In this document: positions 46,562 to 56,227 of the stretch, one piece after another
Layout of the letters: the number at the start of each line of letters is the position of its first letter
Numbering within the stretch: position 1 is the first letter of the stretch
Source of the DNA: Nocardioides baekrokdamisoli
Lineage (GTDB): Bacteria > Actinomycetota > Actinomycetes > Propionibacteriales > Nocardioidaceae
Length of the DNA stretch: 64,000 nucleotides
Assembly (NCBI RefSeq): GCF_003945325.1
Contig: NZ_AP019307.1
Span: 1,984,001-2,048,000 of the forward strand
Reading direction: 5' to 3'
Translations under genes and position numbers: made by a program
Notes under the pieces: model-generated
Database searches by the model: none
Seen by the model: only the letters and a program-made list of their open reading frames with translations
What the model was told of the DNA's origin: nothing

Positions 46562-47743
46562 GTGTCCACAGATGTTGCCGTCGTGGGGGCGGGGCCGTAC
46601 GGCCTCTCCGTCGCTGCCCACCTGAAACACCGCGGGCTGTCGGTACGTACGTTCGGACGACCGATGGACACGTGGTCGCACCGCATGCCCGCCGGCATGT
46701 TGCTGAAGTCCGACGGCTTCGCCTCCAGCCTGTGCGCTCCGGTCCCGGGATGGACGCTCGGCGAGTACGCAGCCCGGAGCGGCATCGCGTACGGCGACCG
46801 TGACCCGCGGGTCGTGCTGGAGCTGTTCACCGAGTACGGACTGGCCTTCCAGGAGCACTTCGTCCCCGACCTGGACCAACGGCAGGTCACCGGGATCGTG
46901 CGCGCCGACGGCGGGTTCGCGCTGACGCTCGACGACGGCACCGACCTGGCGGCTCGTCGGCTCGTGGTCGCCGCCGGCATCACCCACTTCGCCCACGTGC
47001 CGGAGCCGCTCCGCGGAGGCGGCGATGTGGTGAGCCACAGCAGCGACCATCGGACGTTCGAGCGGTTCGCGGGCCAGTCGGTCGCCGTTGTCGGAGGCGG
47101 CTCCTCGGCAGTCGAGGTCGCCGCCAGCCTGCTCGACGCCGGCGCGGACGTTCATCTGCTCGCCCGTCGCGCGATCGAGTTCTGGCCGGGCCCGACGCCG
47201 GCGCACGTGCCGCTGTGGCATCGCCTGCTCTGGCCCGAGAGCGGAATCGGGCACAGTCTGATGTCCAAACTCTGTCAGGACCATCCCGACCTGTTCAGGC
47301 TCCTGCCGACCCGGATCCGGCTCGCGATTCTTCACCGTCACCTGGGCCCGGTGTCGGGCTGGTGGGTGCGTGACAAGGTCATGGAGAACGCGCGCGTACG
47401 CACCGGCCTCACCGACATCGGGGTCCGAAGTGCCGACGGCAGGGCCGTGGTCACGCTGCGCGGCGAACGCGGGTCGACCGATGAGGTCCGGGTGGACCAC
47501 GTCATCGCGGCCACGGGCTTCCGCCCCGACGTGGATCGACTCGAGTTCCTTGCCCCGGACCTCCGCGCGGACATCCGGCGCGCCGGACGGAACCCGATCC
47601 TGTCCAGGAACTTCGAATCGTCGGTCCCCGGCCTCCATTTCGTCGGCGTCGTGGCCGGAGGGACCTTCGGTCCACTGCTGCGCTTCATGGTCGGCTCTGA
47701 GTTCGCAGCACCCAGGGTCGCGTCCCACATCGCACCTCTCTGA
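46562..47743 (+). CDS. FAD-dependent NAD(P)-binding oxidoreductase
   Basis: This 393-residue flavoprotein has the FAD motif VAVVGAGPYGLSVAAHL, a second dinucleotide motif VAVVGGGSSAVEVAASLLDAGA and VIAATGFRPDVDRLEF. This is the layout of flavin monooxygenases and lysine/ornithine N-hydroxylase-like proteins. The substrate is unknown and no siderophore genes are near. GGGGGAGG lies 5 nt before the GTG. Confidence 0.82.
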   Translation: MSTDVAVVGAGPYGLSVAAHLKHRGLSVRTFGRPMDTWSHRMPAGMLLKSDGFASSLCAPVPGWTLGEYAARSGIAYGDRDPRVVLELFTEYGLAFQEHFVPDLDQRQVTGIVRADGGFALTLDDGTDLAARRLVVAAGITHFAHVPEPLRGGGDVVSHSSDHRTFERFAGQSVAVVGGGSSAVEVAASLLDAGADVHLLARRAIEFWPGPTPAHVPLWHRLLWPESGIGHSLMSKLCQDHPDLFRLLPTRIRLAILHRHLGPVSGWWVRDKVMENARVRTGLTDIGVRSADGRAVVTLRGERGSTDEVRVDHVIAATGFRPDVDRLEFLAPDLRADIRRAGRNPILSRNFESSVPGLHFVGVVAGGTFGPLLRFMVGSEFAAPRVASHIAPL

Positions 47744-47995
47744 GCGTGTGACTGGCGCCTCAAGGGTGGTCGTGTGTCACGAGGACTGGACACGACCCCT
47801 TAGAGTTCGCGCCTGTAGGGATCGTCCGCTGCGCGCCGCGTCAGCACGCCCTCGGCATCGTTGTCGTCAGTCGCCGGGCCATCCGGCCCGACTCATTCCT
47901 CCGCCTTGCCGAAGACGCACTGCCACCGCCCCGCTGGACGCCCCTGCAGGCGCGAACTCTTACAGTGTTGGCGGTTCAGTAGTGGAAGGACGCCC
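47744..47995 (+). promoter_or_regulatory. topA upstream region
   Basis: The 252-bp gap has two possible -10 words, TAGAGT near 47803 and TACAGT near 47961, and GGAAGGA before the topA GTG. The frame of topA is open through part of it but lacks start signals. Nothing else was recognised. Confidence 0.4.
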
Positions 47996-50689
47996 GTGAC
48001 CCACAAGCTCGTCATCGTCGAGTCTCCGACGAAGGCCAAGAAGATCGGCGAGTACCTCGGCAAGGGGTACGTCGTCGAGTCGTCCCTGGGACACGTACGC
48101 GATCTGCCCGAGAGTTCAGCCGACATCCCGGCGTCCATCAAGGGCCAGCCGTGGGCCCGGATGGCGGTCGACATCGACAACGGTTTCCAGCCGTACTACG
48201 TCGTGTCCCGCGACCGGAAGTCCCACCTCGCCGAACTCAAGCGCCTGCTCAAGGATGCCGACGAGCTCTACCTCGCCACCGATGAGGACCGCGAGGGAGA
48301 GGCCATCGCGTGGCACCTTCTCGAGGAGTTGAAGCCCAAGAAGGGCATCCCGGTGAAGCGGATGGTCTTCCACGAGATCACCAGGAACGCGATCCTCGAG
48401 GCGGCCTCCAACCCGCGCGAGCTCGACATGGACCTCGTCGAGGCCCAGGAGGCGCGGCGCATCCTCGACCGTCTCTTCGGGTACGAGCTCAGCCCGGTGC
48501 TGTGGAAGAAGATCGGCCAGCAGGCCAAGTCCGCCGGCCGCGTCCAGTCGGTCGCAACCCGACTCGTGGTCGAGCGTGAACGTGAGCGGATCGCGTTCCG
48601 CAGCGCCTCGTACTGGGACCTCGAGGGCTCCTTCGACGCCGGTGCGGCGTACCAGCCCAGGATGTTCCCGGCGAAGCTCTACAGCCTGGATGGCGTACGC
48701 GTTGCCCGCGGCGGCGACTTCAACGACGACGGCACGCTCGCCGCGAAGAACGTCGCCCATGTGGACCGCGCCCGCGCCGAGAGCCTGGTCGCATCACTGG
48801 CCGATGCCGCCTTCGACGTCCTGAGTGTCGAGTCGAAGCCGTACAAGCGGACGCCTCCTCAGCCGTTCCGCACGACCACGCTGCAGCAGGAGGCCGGCCG
48901 CAAGCTCGGCATGAGCTCCGCGGTCGCGATGCGCGTGGCGCAGTCGTTGTACGAGAACGGTCTCATCACCTACATGCGTACCGACTCCACCGATCTCTCC
49001 GCGACCGCGATCGCTGCGGCGCAGGCGCAGGTGACCGAGTTGTACGGCGCTGAGTACGTCGCCACCAACGTCCGGAAGGGCGCCAAGGCTGCCGGTGCCC
49101 AGGAGGCGCACGAGGCGATCCGCCCGTCCGGCGAACGCTTCCTCACACCGAAGCAGACCGGTCTGAGCGGCGACCAGTTCCGGCTCTACGAGCTCATCTG
49201 GATGCGTACGGTCGCCTCCCAGATGAAGGACGCTGTCGGTCAGACCAGCACGATCAAACTCACCGCGACCGCCCTCACCGGCGAGGACGTGGTGTTCTCC
49301 GCGTCCGGCACCGTGATCACCTTCCACGGCTTCCTCAAGGCGTACGTCGAGGGCAAGGACGACGCGGACGAGCAGTCGGATGACGCCGAGTCTCGGTTGC
49401 CTGCGGTGGTCGAGGGTGACCGGGTCAGCGCCGCCAGCATCTCGGCCGAGGGTCACGAGACCAAGCCGCCGGCGCGCTACACCGAGGCCTCCCTGATCAA
49501 GGCGCTCGAGGACCGCGGCATCGGTCGCCCGTCGACGTACGCCTCGATCATGAGCACGATCCAGAACCGCGGCTATGTCACGAAGAAGGGCTCGGCGCTC
49601 GTGCCGGCCTGGGTGGCGTTCGTGGTCATCCGATTGCTGGAGGAGAACTTCGCCCGGTACGTCGACTACGACTTCACCGCGCTCCTGGAGACCGCGCTGG
49701 ACGAGATCGCCGGTGGTCGCTCGACCCGCGTGAAGGAACTCGACGAGTTCTACTTCGGGTCTGACCGGCACACCGGGCTCAAGACCCTGGTCGACGGCTC
49801 CGGAGAGATCGACGCGAAGGATCTCAACACCATCCCGATCGGCGAGGGCATCGACCTGCGCTCGGGCCGTTACGGCCCCTACATCGAGACCGTCGGGGAC
49901 GACGGCACCCCGGGAGGGAAGCGCGCATCGGTCCCGGACGAACTGGCACCGGACGAGCTCACCGTGGCCCGGGCGAGGGAGTTGCTGGCCAACCCGGCCG
50001 GCGAGGAGATCGCCCTGGGTACGCACCCGGAGTCAGGGCTGCCGATCGTCGCGAAGAGTGGTCGCTTCGGACCGTACGTGACCGAGGTCGTCGGTGAGGA
50101 CGCGCCGAAGGGTACGAAGGGCCGCACCGGCTCGCTGTTCAAGACCATGTCGCTCGACACGATCTCGCTGGACCAGGCGTTGCAGCTGCTCTCGCTCCCG
50201 CGCGTGGTGGGCACCGCCGAGGACGGCGAGGAGATCACCGCCCAGAACGGCCGCTACGGCCCGTACCTCAAAAAGGGCGTCGACTCCCGCACGATCGCGT
50301 CGGAGGACCTGCTCCTCACGATGACGTTGCCTGAAGCGCTGGCGATCTACGCGCAGCCGAAATATGGCGGGCGTCGTGCGGCGACGCCACCACTCAAGGA
50401 GTTCGGGGCGGACCCGGTCTCCGGCAAGCCGGTCGTGGTCAAGGATGGTCGCTTCGGCCCGTACGTCACCGACGGTGAGACGAACGCGACCCTGCGCAAG
50501 GACGACCCGATGGAGACGCTCACCGCAGAGCGGGCGTACGAGCTGATCGCGGAGAAGCGCGCGAAGGGTCCGGGCAAGAAGACGACCCGCCGGAAGGCCC
50601 CGGCGAAGAAGAGCGCTGCCAAGAAGACGGCCGCCAAGAAGACCGCGGCGAAGAAGACGACTGCCAAGAAGACAGCGAAGAAGGCCTGA
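47996..50689 (+). CDS. topA: DNA topoisomerase I
   Basis: This type IA topoisomerase relaxes negative supercoils. It has 897 residues: a Toprim domain (LVIVESPTKAKKIGEYLG, ATDEDREGEAIAWHL), the catalytic tyrosine in GLITYMRTDST, GRPSTYASIMSTI, and C-terminal repeats (SGRFGPYVTE, NGRYGPYLKKG, DGRFGPYVTDG). There are no zinc fingers and the tail is Lys/Ala-rich, as in actinobacteria. A stem-loop repeat begins at its stop. Confidence 0.96.
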   Translation: MTHKLVIVESPTKAKKIGEYLGKGYVVESSLGHVRDLPESSADIPASIKGQPWARMAVDIDNGFQPYYVVSRDRKSHLAELKRLLKDADELYLATDEDREGEAIAWHLLEELKPKKGIPVKRMVFHEITRNAILEAASNPRELDMDLVEAQEARRILDRLFGYELSPVLWKKIGQQAKSAGRVQSVATRLVVERERERIAFRSASYWDLEGSFDAGAAYQPRMFPAKLYSLDGVRVARGGDFNDDGTLAAKNVAHVDRARAESLVASLADAAFDVLSVESKPYKRTPPQPFRTTTLQQEAGRKLGMSSAVAMRVAQSLYENGLITYMRTDSTDLSATAIAAAQAQVTELYGAEYVATNVRKGAKAAGAQEAHEAIRPSGERFLTPKQTGLSGDQFRLYELIWMRTVASQMKDAVGQTSTIKLTATALTGEDVVFSASGTVITFHGFLKAYVEGKDDADEQSDDAESRLPAVVEGDRVSAASISAEGHETKPPARYTEASLIKALEDRGIGRPSTYASIMSTIQNRGYVTKKGSALVPAWVAFVVIRLLEENFARYVDYDFTALLETALDEIAGGRSTRVKELDEFYFGSDRHTGLKTLVDGSGEIDAKDLNTIPIGEGIDLRSGRYGPYIETVGDDGTPGGKRASVPDELAPDELTVARARELLANPAGEEIALGTHPESGLPIVAKSGRFGPYVTEVVGEDAPKGTKGRTGSLFKTMSLDTISLDQALQLLSLPRVVGTAEDGEEITAQNGRYGPYLKKGVDSRTIASEDLLLTMTLPEALAIYAQPKYGGRRAATPPLKEFGADPVSGKPVVVKDGRFGPYVTDGETNATLRKDDPMETLTAERAYELIAEKRAKGPGKKTTRRKAPAKKSAAKKTAAKKTAAKKTTAKKTAKKA

Positions 50690-50783
50690 CGCCAGGCTTC
50701 GCGCCCTGCAAGGCGGAGGAGGGAGGCGGGCCGGGAGCCCGTCGACCGACGACAACGCCGCAGGACGCGAAGACCGGCGTCAG
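50686..50783. repeat. large stem-loop repeat, copy 2 (between topA and facing hydrolase)
   Basis: This 98-bp imperfect palindrome is framed by CTGACGCC and GGCGTCAG. Each end contains the stop codon of one of the two convergent genes. Nested arms are TTCGCG/CGCGAA, CCTGC/GCAGG, GGCG/CGCC and CGGGC/GCCCG. Its interior matches copy 1 after recR in reverse orientation. There is no T-run. It is probably a bidirectional terminator or REP-like unit. Confidence 0.72.
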
Positions 50784-52636
50784 GGGGTCGTCGGCAGGTC
50801 CAGGGTCTGACCCGCACCGCCCGTGATCGTCACCGTCGTCGGAATGGTCCCGCCGCGGTAGTTCGTCGAGCCACCGGCGACGATGAGCCGCAGGGTGTGA
50901 CCGGCAGCGAACTGGTGCACGATCCCCGGCATCGTCACCGTGAACGGCGCGTTCACGTTGGGGACCCGGATCGGTGCGATCGAGCCATAGATGTCCGAGG
51001 CGGTTCCGTTCGGAGCCACGTCCTGCAGGCGTACGAACACCACCAGTTGTCCGATCGGACCGGTGCCCTGGGTGAGGGCGGCGAGCGGGTCAGACACCGA
51101 GAGGTGTACGACCGGGCTGCCGACGACCGTCAGCGGGCTGCTGAGGGCCGCGGTGTTCCACTGCGCCGAGGTGCCGTTGAGGTCGATCTCGGGGATTGGC
51201 AGCGGTAGCGCGGCCGACAGGACGTCGAGTGGGTTCGTGGACGTCGGCAGGCCGGCGACCGTCGTCAGGAACGTCTGGCTGCCGCTGAGCAGCGGAGCCG
51301 TGCTGGTCAGCGCGTTGGTCCCGAGGTAGTACCGGTTGGTACCGCCGACCGGGAACTGGTTCGAGGTGGCGTACGCCGGGGCCGCGTTGCCGCTGTAGCT
51401 GACCCAGTCGCGGAAGTACGCGAAGTTGGGGCCGAGGTTGGTGTCCGCGCCCTTGAGGTAGTGATCGAACCACGCCACGACGCGGTCGGTCTCGTACGTC
51501 TGACCCGGGGTCAGGTCGGCGAGGTTCATCTCGCCGGGAGCCGGGGTCCCGTGGGAGTGGCCCCACGAATGCCAGATCATCTTCACCGGCACGTGGTTGG
51601 CCTTGAGAGCCTGGTAGGTGGCGGTCGCCTCATTGAGGTTGAACAGGGTGTCGTTCTGGCCCTGCATCAGCAGCGTCGGGATCTTGATGTTCTGCACGTA
51701 ACTGGCCACCGACGCGTGGTGCAGGTTGGCTGCCGAGGTGGAGTCCAGGGCGCCGGTCACCACGGCATTCGCGAGCGCCGGGCAGACCCAGGCGGCGAAG
51801 TTCGGGCAGGGGAGCAGACGGCTTGGCTGTGCCTGCGCGCCGGCGATGCCGTCCACGATCGCACCCTCGGCCGAGAAGCCCGCGGCCCAGAACAGTTTGG
51901 CCGCCCCCGGCGTACTCGTCTGGACGCCCGAGCCGGTCGAGGCGGTGTTGTTCGGGTCCAGCGAGTAGTTGAGGTCGTTCCACGTGATCATCGGGACGAT
52001 CGTGTCGACGCGCGCGTCCTGCTCCGCAACTGCGAACTGGATCTCGCCGCCGTACGAACCGCCGATCATTCCGACCACCGGGTCGTACTGCTGGGCCACG
52101 CCGTTGTGGTCGTGCGCCTTGTGCGTGACTGCGGTCAGCGCGGGAGCTGGCTGCGTGTGCGCCGAGTCCAGGTACGCGATGCCTGGCGCGCCACCGAGGT
52201 AGGAGACGAGCTGGCTGCCGGCCTTGCCGTCCCAGTCCGGGTCGTCGAGCGTGATCTGGCAGGTCGAGCCGCTGCCGGGGGTGAACGTGGGCGGCGTGAG
52301 CCCGTCCGCGGACCCGAAGCCGAGGCCGGAGTACGCGAGGAACGCGTAGCCGTCGCCAGCGAAGGCCTTGCCCTCGGCGGCGAGGTCGTCCTTCGAGCCG
52401 CCGAAGCCGTTCGTGGCGAGGATTGCCGGGACGGGATTGGCCGATGACGCGCCTGTCGGCAGATAGAGGTCGCCGACGATGTCGCACTTGACGTCGTTGT
52501 TGGGTCCAACCGTGACTGCGAAGTGCAGGGTCTGTTGGGTGTACGCCGCGGTGTCGGCGTGTGAAGGAGCAGCGCCGGCGAGCCCGCCGATGGCGGCGAA
52601 CGAGGCCGCGGTGATGCACGTCACAAGTCTCTTCAT
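50780..52636 (-). CDS. secreted CocE/NonD-type alpha/beta hydrolase
   Basis: This 618-residue exported enzyme has a signal peptide ending SHADT. The catalytic domain has the nucleophile elbow GGSYGGEIQFAV, the Asp region LLMQGQNDTLFN and His in WHSWGHSHG. A C-terminal beta-sandwich of the X-Pro dipeptidyl-peptidase type (PFTVTMPGIVHQFAAGHTLRLIVAGGS) ends it. It probably cleaves an ester or peptide outside the cell. Confidence 0.88.
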   Translation of the reverse strand: MKRLVTCITAASFAAIGGLAGAAPSHADTAAYTQQTLHFAVTVGPNNDVKCDIVGDLYLPTGASSANPVPAILATNGFGGSKDDLAAEGKAFAGDGYAFLAYSGLGFGSADGLTPPTFTPGSGSTCQITLDDPDWDGKAGSQLVSYLGGAPGIAYLDSAHTQPAPALTAVTHKAHDHNGVAQQYDPVVGMIGGSYGGEIQFAVAEQDARVDTIVPMITWNDLNYSLDPNNTASTGSGVQTSTPGAAKLFWAAGFSAEGAIVDGIAGAQAQPSRLLPCPNFAAWVCPALANAVVTGALDSTSAANLHHASVASYVQNIKIPTLLMQGQNDTLFNLNEATATYQALKANHVPVKMIWHSWGHSHGTPAPGEMNLADLTPGQTYETDRVVAWFDHYLKGADTNLGPNFAYFRDWVSYSGNAAPAYATSNQFPVGGTNRYYLGTNALTSTAPLLSGSQTFLTTVAGLPTSTNPLDVLSAALPLPIPEIDLNGTSAQWNTAALSSPLTVVGSPVVHLSVSDPLAALTQGTGPIGQLVVFVRLQDVAPNGTASDIYGSIAPIRVPNVNAPFTVTMPGIVHQFAAGHTLRLIVAGGSTNYRGGTIPTTVTITGGAGQTLDLPTTP

Positions 52637-52661
52637 GAGGCGACGATAAGCGATTCGCCCC

Positions 52662-52682
52662 CCTAAAAGTTACTGGTCAGTC
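52662..52682. promoter_or_regulatory. candidate regulator site near the hydrolase start
   Basis: GTTACTGGTCAGTCAC contains the inverted repeat ACTG-GT-CAGT, resembling TetR-type operators of lipid genes. It lies about 30 bp before the hydrolase start and about 90 bp before tmk. Confidence 0.35.
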
Positions 52683-52762
52683 ACATCCGTACAAAGACCC
52701 CGACTGACCGCACGCCGATGGACCCTCGGGAAGCGTCGGTGGCGCCCGTTAGGTTGTCTGTC

Positions 52763-53395
52763 GTGGAGTTCCCCGGCGCGTACGCAGAGACGGGCGTCTT
52801 CGTCTGCTTCGAGGGCGGCGAGGGCGCGGGCAAGTCGACCCAGTCCGGGCTGTTGAGCGACTGGCTGCGCGCTCGCGGCCGCGAAGTCGTGCTGACTCGT
52901 GAGCCGGGCGCGACCGCGATCGGCAAGGAACTGCGGCGGCTCGTCCTCAGCCCTGAGACGGGCGTACTCGACGACAAGACCGAGGCGTTGTTGTACGCGG
53001 CCGATCGCGCCGAACACGTCGCCACCGTCGTCCGTCCCGCCCTGCGTCGTGGCGCAGTCGTCATCACCGATCGATATGTCGACTCTTCCTTGGCCTATCA
53101 GGGTGCCGGTCGATCGCTGGATGTCGCCGATGTCGACCGAATCTCGCGCTGGGCAACTGGTGACCTGCGCCCGCACCTGACCGTGGTCCTCGACCTCGCG
53201 CCGAGTGAGGGCTTCGGCCGGTTCGAGGAGCGCGATCGGATCGAGGGGGAGTCAGTCGAGTTCCACACCCGGGTCCGGGAGGCCTTCGTACGGATGGCGC
53301 GTGCCGATCCGGCGCACTACCTCGTGCTTGACGCTCGCGCGCCGATCGACGACATCCACGCTGCGATCGTGGCTCGCGTGCAGGATTTGTTGTGA
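52763..53395 (+). CDS. tmk: thymidylate kinase
   Basis: This enzyme phosphorylates dTMP to dTDP and has 210 residues. It has P-loop CFEGGEGAGKSTQSGLL, the DRY motif TDRYVDSSLAYQGAG and a short lid. TAGGTT lies 7 nt before the GTG, with no ribosome site, so leaderless translation is likely. GTGA overlap with holB. Confidence 0.94.
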   Translation: MEFPGAYAETGVFVCFEGGEGAGKSTQSGLLSDWLRARGREVVLTREPGATAIGKELRRLVLSPETGVLDDKTEALLYAADRAEHVATVVRPALRRGAVVITDRYVDSSLAYQGAGRSLDVADVDRISRWATGDLRPHLTVVLDLAPSEGFGRFEERDRIEGESVEFHTRVREAFVRMARADPAHYLVLDARAPIDDIHAAIVARVQDLL

Positions 53396-54528
53396 CCGTC
53401 TGGGACGCCCTCGTCGGGCAGGCTCACGTCATCGACACGTTGCGTACTGCTGTCGCCAACGGCCCGAGCCAGTCCTGGCTCTTCACCGGCCCTCCGGGCT
53501 CCGGGCGCTCCAACGCCGCCGTTGCCTTCGCCGCTGCACTCCAGTGCGAGCAGGACGGCTGCGGTGAATGCCACGAGTGCCGGACCGTCCTGGGTGGGAG
53601 TCACGCGGACGTCCAGTTGCTCTCGACCCAAGGACTGTCCATCGGTGTCGACCAGGTGCGCGCACTGGTACGCACCGCCTCGCTCTCCCCTGCCTGTGGC
53701 CGGTTCCAGATCATGATCGTCGAGGACTCCGACCGCGTCACCGAGCAGGCGCAGAACGCGCTGCTCAAGGCGGTGGAGGAGCCTGGCGCGCGGACGATCT
53801 GGTTGCTCTGTGCGCCGACGGTCGAGGACGTGCTCCCGACGATCCGGAGCCGGTGCCGACTGGTCACGTTGTCCACGCCGACCGCCGAGGACGTAGCGGA
53901 CTTCCTGACCCGTACCGACGGAGTCAACCCGGCTGACGCCCTGCAGGCCGCGCGCGCGAGCCAGGGGCACATCGGTCGGGCCCGCGCGTTGGCCCGGGAC
54001 GAGGGCGTACGCGCGCGGCGCCGGTCGGTGGTGAGCATTCCCGTCGGTCTGGAGTCGCTTGCGGCGTGCCTGCAGGCCGCCGAGGAACTGGCGGCCACCA
54101 CCAAGGCCGAGGCCGACGAGGCCACGACTGCGCTGGACGCACGGGAGAAGGCGAGTCTGGATGCCGCCTTCGGCGTGGAGCCGCGCGGCCGCAAGCCACG
54201 TGAGTACGGCCCGGCTCTGTCGAACCTCGAGAAGGAGCAGAAGCGCCGCGCCACCCGCCGTCATCGCGACGTCATCGACCGCGCCTTGGTGGACCTGATG
54301 AGTGTGTATCGCGATGCGATCGCGCACGGCGTCGGGGCCCGCGAGCTGATCAACGAGGACATGAGGGCCGACGTCGAGCGGTTGGCGACCACATCCTCGC
54401 CCGAGGCGCATCTGCGCCGGATCGGCGTCATCCAACAGGCACGTGAGCAGTTGCTGGAGTTCAACGTCACGCCGCAGTTGGCACTGGAGTCCATGATGGT
54501 GGGGTTGGTGACGGAAGGGGCCCGATGA
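53392..54528 (+). CDS. holB: DNA polymerase III subunit delta prime
   Basis: This 378-residue clamp-loader subunit has WDALVGQAHVIDTLRTA, a P-loop with Arg in place of the catalytic Lys (GPPGSGRSNAA), a zinc module CEQDGCGECHEC, VEDSDRVTEQAQNALLKAVEEP and the arginine-finger SRC motif (TIRSRC). Loss of the Walker Lys fits the non-ATPase role of delta prime. ATGA overlap with the next gene. Confidence 0.93.
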   Translation: MTVWDALVGQAHVIDTLRTAVANGPSQSWLFTGPPGSGRSNAAVAFAAALQCEQDGCGECHECRTVLGGSHADVQLLSTQGLSIGVDQVRALVRTASLSPACGRFQIMIVEDSDRVTEQAQNALLKAVEEPGARTIWLLCAPTVEDVLPTIRSRCRLVTLSTPTAEDVADFLTRTDGVNPADALQAARASQGHIGRARALARDEGVRARRRSVVSIPVGLESLAACLQAAEELAATTKAEADEATTALDAREKASLDAAFGVEPRGRKPREYGPALSNLEKEQKRRATRRHRDVIDRALVDLMSVYRDAIAHGVGARELINEDMRADVERLATTSSPEAHLRRIGVIQQAREQLLEFNVTPQLALESMMVGLVTEGAR

Positions 54529-56078
54529 AGAAGCGTTGGCTGATCGCCGCCGTTGTGCTTCTCGTCGTGGCGGCCGCTGCCGGGGCGGTGGCTCGTCTGA
54601 TCATCAGCACTCCCGGGACCGCGTCCTCGCCCACGGTGACCTTGACGCCTTCGTCCACGCCGGTCGGCGACTCGACGGCGGCCCCGTCGGCGGAGTTGGC
54701 GTCGTTCTATCGCCAGTCGTTGGACTGGGCACCGTGTCGCAGCGGCGACTTCTGTGCCCACCTGACCGTGCCCATGGATTACAAACGTCCCGACGGTGCC
54801 ACGATCGCGATCTCGCTCCTGAAGGTGCCGGCGACGGACACGGCCCACCGGATCGGTTCGCTGGTGGTCAATCCGGGAGGTCCCGGGGAGCCCGGGACGG
54901 ACTTCGCCGCCGAGAGCGCGGTGTACTTCGGCTCCGCAATCAGCGCCCGCTATGACGTCGTCGGGTTCGACCCGCGCGGGACCGGCACCTCGGATCCGAT
55001 CCGGTGCCTCCCCGACGCGCAGTTGACCGCGATGCTCGACGCGGACCCCGACCCCGACACGCCTGCAGCGGGCGCTGCGTACCAGCGAATGTCCGAGGCG
55101 TTCGGCCGCGGTTGCGTGAGCGAGTCCGGGCCGCTGGCCTCGCACGTGTCGACCGTCGAGGCGGCCAAGGACATGGATGTCCTGCGCGCTGCGCTCGGCG
55201 AGCAGCACCTGACCTACTTCGGCGCCTCGTACGGCACCAAGCTCGGCACCACCTACGCGGACCTGTTCCCCAGGCGCGTGGGTCGGTTCGTCCTCGACGG
55301 TGCGGTTGATCCGAAGTTGACCAACTACGCGACGGTGCTGGCGCAGGCCGGGGGTTTCGAGACGGCGATGCGGGCGTACGTCGGCCACTGCGTGGATCAG
55401 GGCGACTGCTTCCTTGGTGCCACGGTGGAGGCGGGTCTCGCGCGGATCAAAGCCTTCGTCAACGGAGTCCAGGCCCATCCGCTGCGTGCCGGATCACGGA
55501 TGCTGACTGGAGGCGACGCCTTCGTTGCCGTCCTGCTGCCGATGTACAGCCGCGCGTCCTGGCCGTACGCCGACCAGGCCCTGAAGGCCGCCTTTGCGGG
55601 TGATGGCACCGATCTGCTGCTGTTCGCTGATGAGTACGCCGGTCGCGACGGCGCCCACTACGTCGACAACTCGATGCAGGCGCTCTCGGCCATCAACTGT
55701 CTGGACGATCCGAGTGCGGTGCCGGCCGACAAGATCCCGTCGCTGTATCCGGCATTCGAGAAGGTGTCGCCGACCTTCGCCGAGGCATTCGCCTGGATGG
55801 TGAACTCCTGCATAGGACAGGTCGCCAAGTCGGACTCCCCGGCTCCGCCGATCGGTGCTCCAGGTGCGCCTCCGATCGTCGTGATCGGGACCACGCGCGA
55901 CCCTGCCACCCCCTATCAGTGGGCGGTCAACCTCGCCCACGACCTGTCCTCAGGGGTTCTGATCACGCGCGACGGCGATGGCCACACCGGCTTCCACTCC
56001 GGCAATTCGTGCGTGGATGGCGCGGTCGAGGCGTACTTGCTCCGCGGCGTCGTCCCGGCGAACGGTTTGCACTGCTGA
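54525..56078 (+). CDS. secreted/membrane-anchored alpha/beta hydrolase (tripeptidyl aminopeptidase-like)
   Basis: This 517-residue protein has an N-terminal membrane anchor (IAAVVLLVVAAAAGAVARLI) and Thr/Ser-rich spacer. The hydrolase has oxyanion NPGGPGEPG, the VVGFDPRGTGTSDPI segment, nucleophile FGASYGTKLG and a C-terminal TAP-like domain (VVIGTTRDPATPYQWAV; His in GDGHTGF). It matches SlpD/SlpE/tripeptidyl aminopeptidase proteins. It sits at the end of the tmk-holB operon. Confidence 0.88.
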   Translation: MKKRWLIAAVVLLVVAAAAGAVARLIISTPGTASSPTVTLTPSSTPVGDSTAAPSAELASFYRQSLDWAPCRSGDFCAHLTVPMDYKRPDGATIAISLLKVPATDTAHRIGSLVVNPGGPGEPGTDFAAESAVYFGSAISARYDVVGFDPRGTGTSDPIRCLPDAQLTAMLDADPDPDTPAAGAAYQRMSEAFGRGCVSESGPLASHVSTVEAAKDMDVLRAALGEQHLTYFGASYGTKLGTTYADLFPRRVGRFVLDGAVDPKLTNYATVLAQAGGFETAMRAYVGHCVDQGDCFLGATVEAGLARIKAFVNGVQAHPLRAGSRMLTGGDAFVAVLLPMYSRASWPYADQALKAAFAGDGTDLLLFADEYAGRDGAHYVDNSMQALSAINCLDDPSAVPADKIPSLYPAFEKVSPTFAEAFAWMVNSCIGQVAKSDSPAPPIGAPGAPPIVVIGTTRDPATPYQWAVNLAHDLSSGVLITRDGDGHTGFHSGNSCVDGAVEAYLLRGVVPANGLHC

Positions 56079-56109
56079 CGCGGTTTGGCCAGATCGGCGA
56101 GGGCTTGCG

Positions 56110-56115
56110 TAAGAT
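56110..56115 (+). promoter_or_regulatory. -10 box of tRNA-Thr
   Basis: TAAGAT lies 28 nt before the mature tRNA 5' end, a normal distance for a stable-RNA promoter. A TTGGCC about 19 nt upstream could be the -35. Confidence 0.5.
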
Positions 56116-56143
56116 CCTCGCGTTGCGTGGCAGTGCCGCGTAC

Positions 56144-56219
56144 GCCGCCTTAGCTCAGTTGGTAGAGCAGCTCACTCGTAATGAGCAGGTCGTCAGTTCG
56201 AATCTGACAGGTGGCTCCA
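56144..56219 (+). tRNA. tRNA-Thr (anticodon CGT)
   Basis: The cloverleaf has acceptor GCCGCCT/AGGTGGC, an anticodon stem GCTCA/TGAGC with loop CTCGTAA (anticodon CGT), T loop TTCGAAT and discriminator T. Here the CCA is encoded, unlike the other two tRNAs in the window. tRNA genes are common integration sites, and an accessory region starts just downstream. Confidence 0.95.
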
Positions 56220-56227
56220 TCAAAGGG

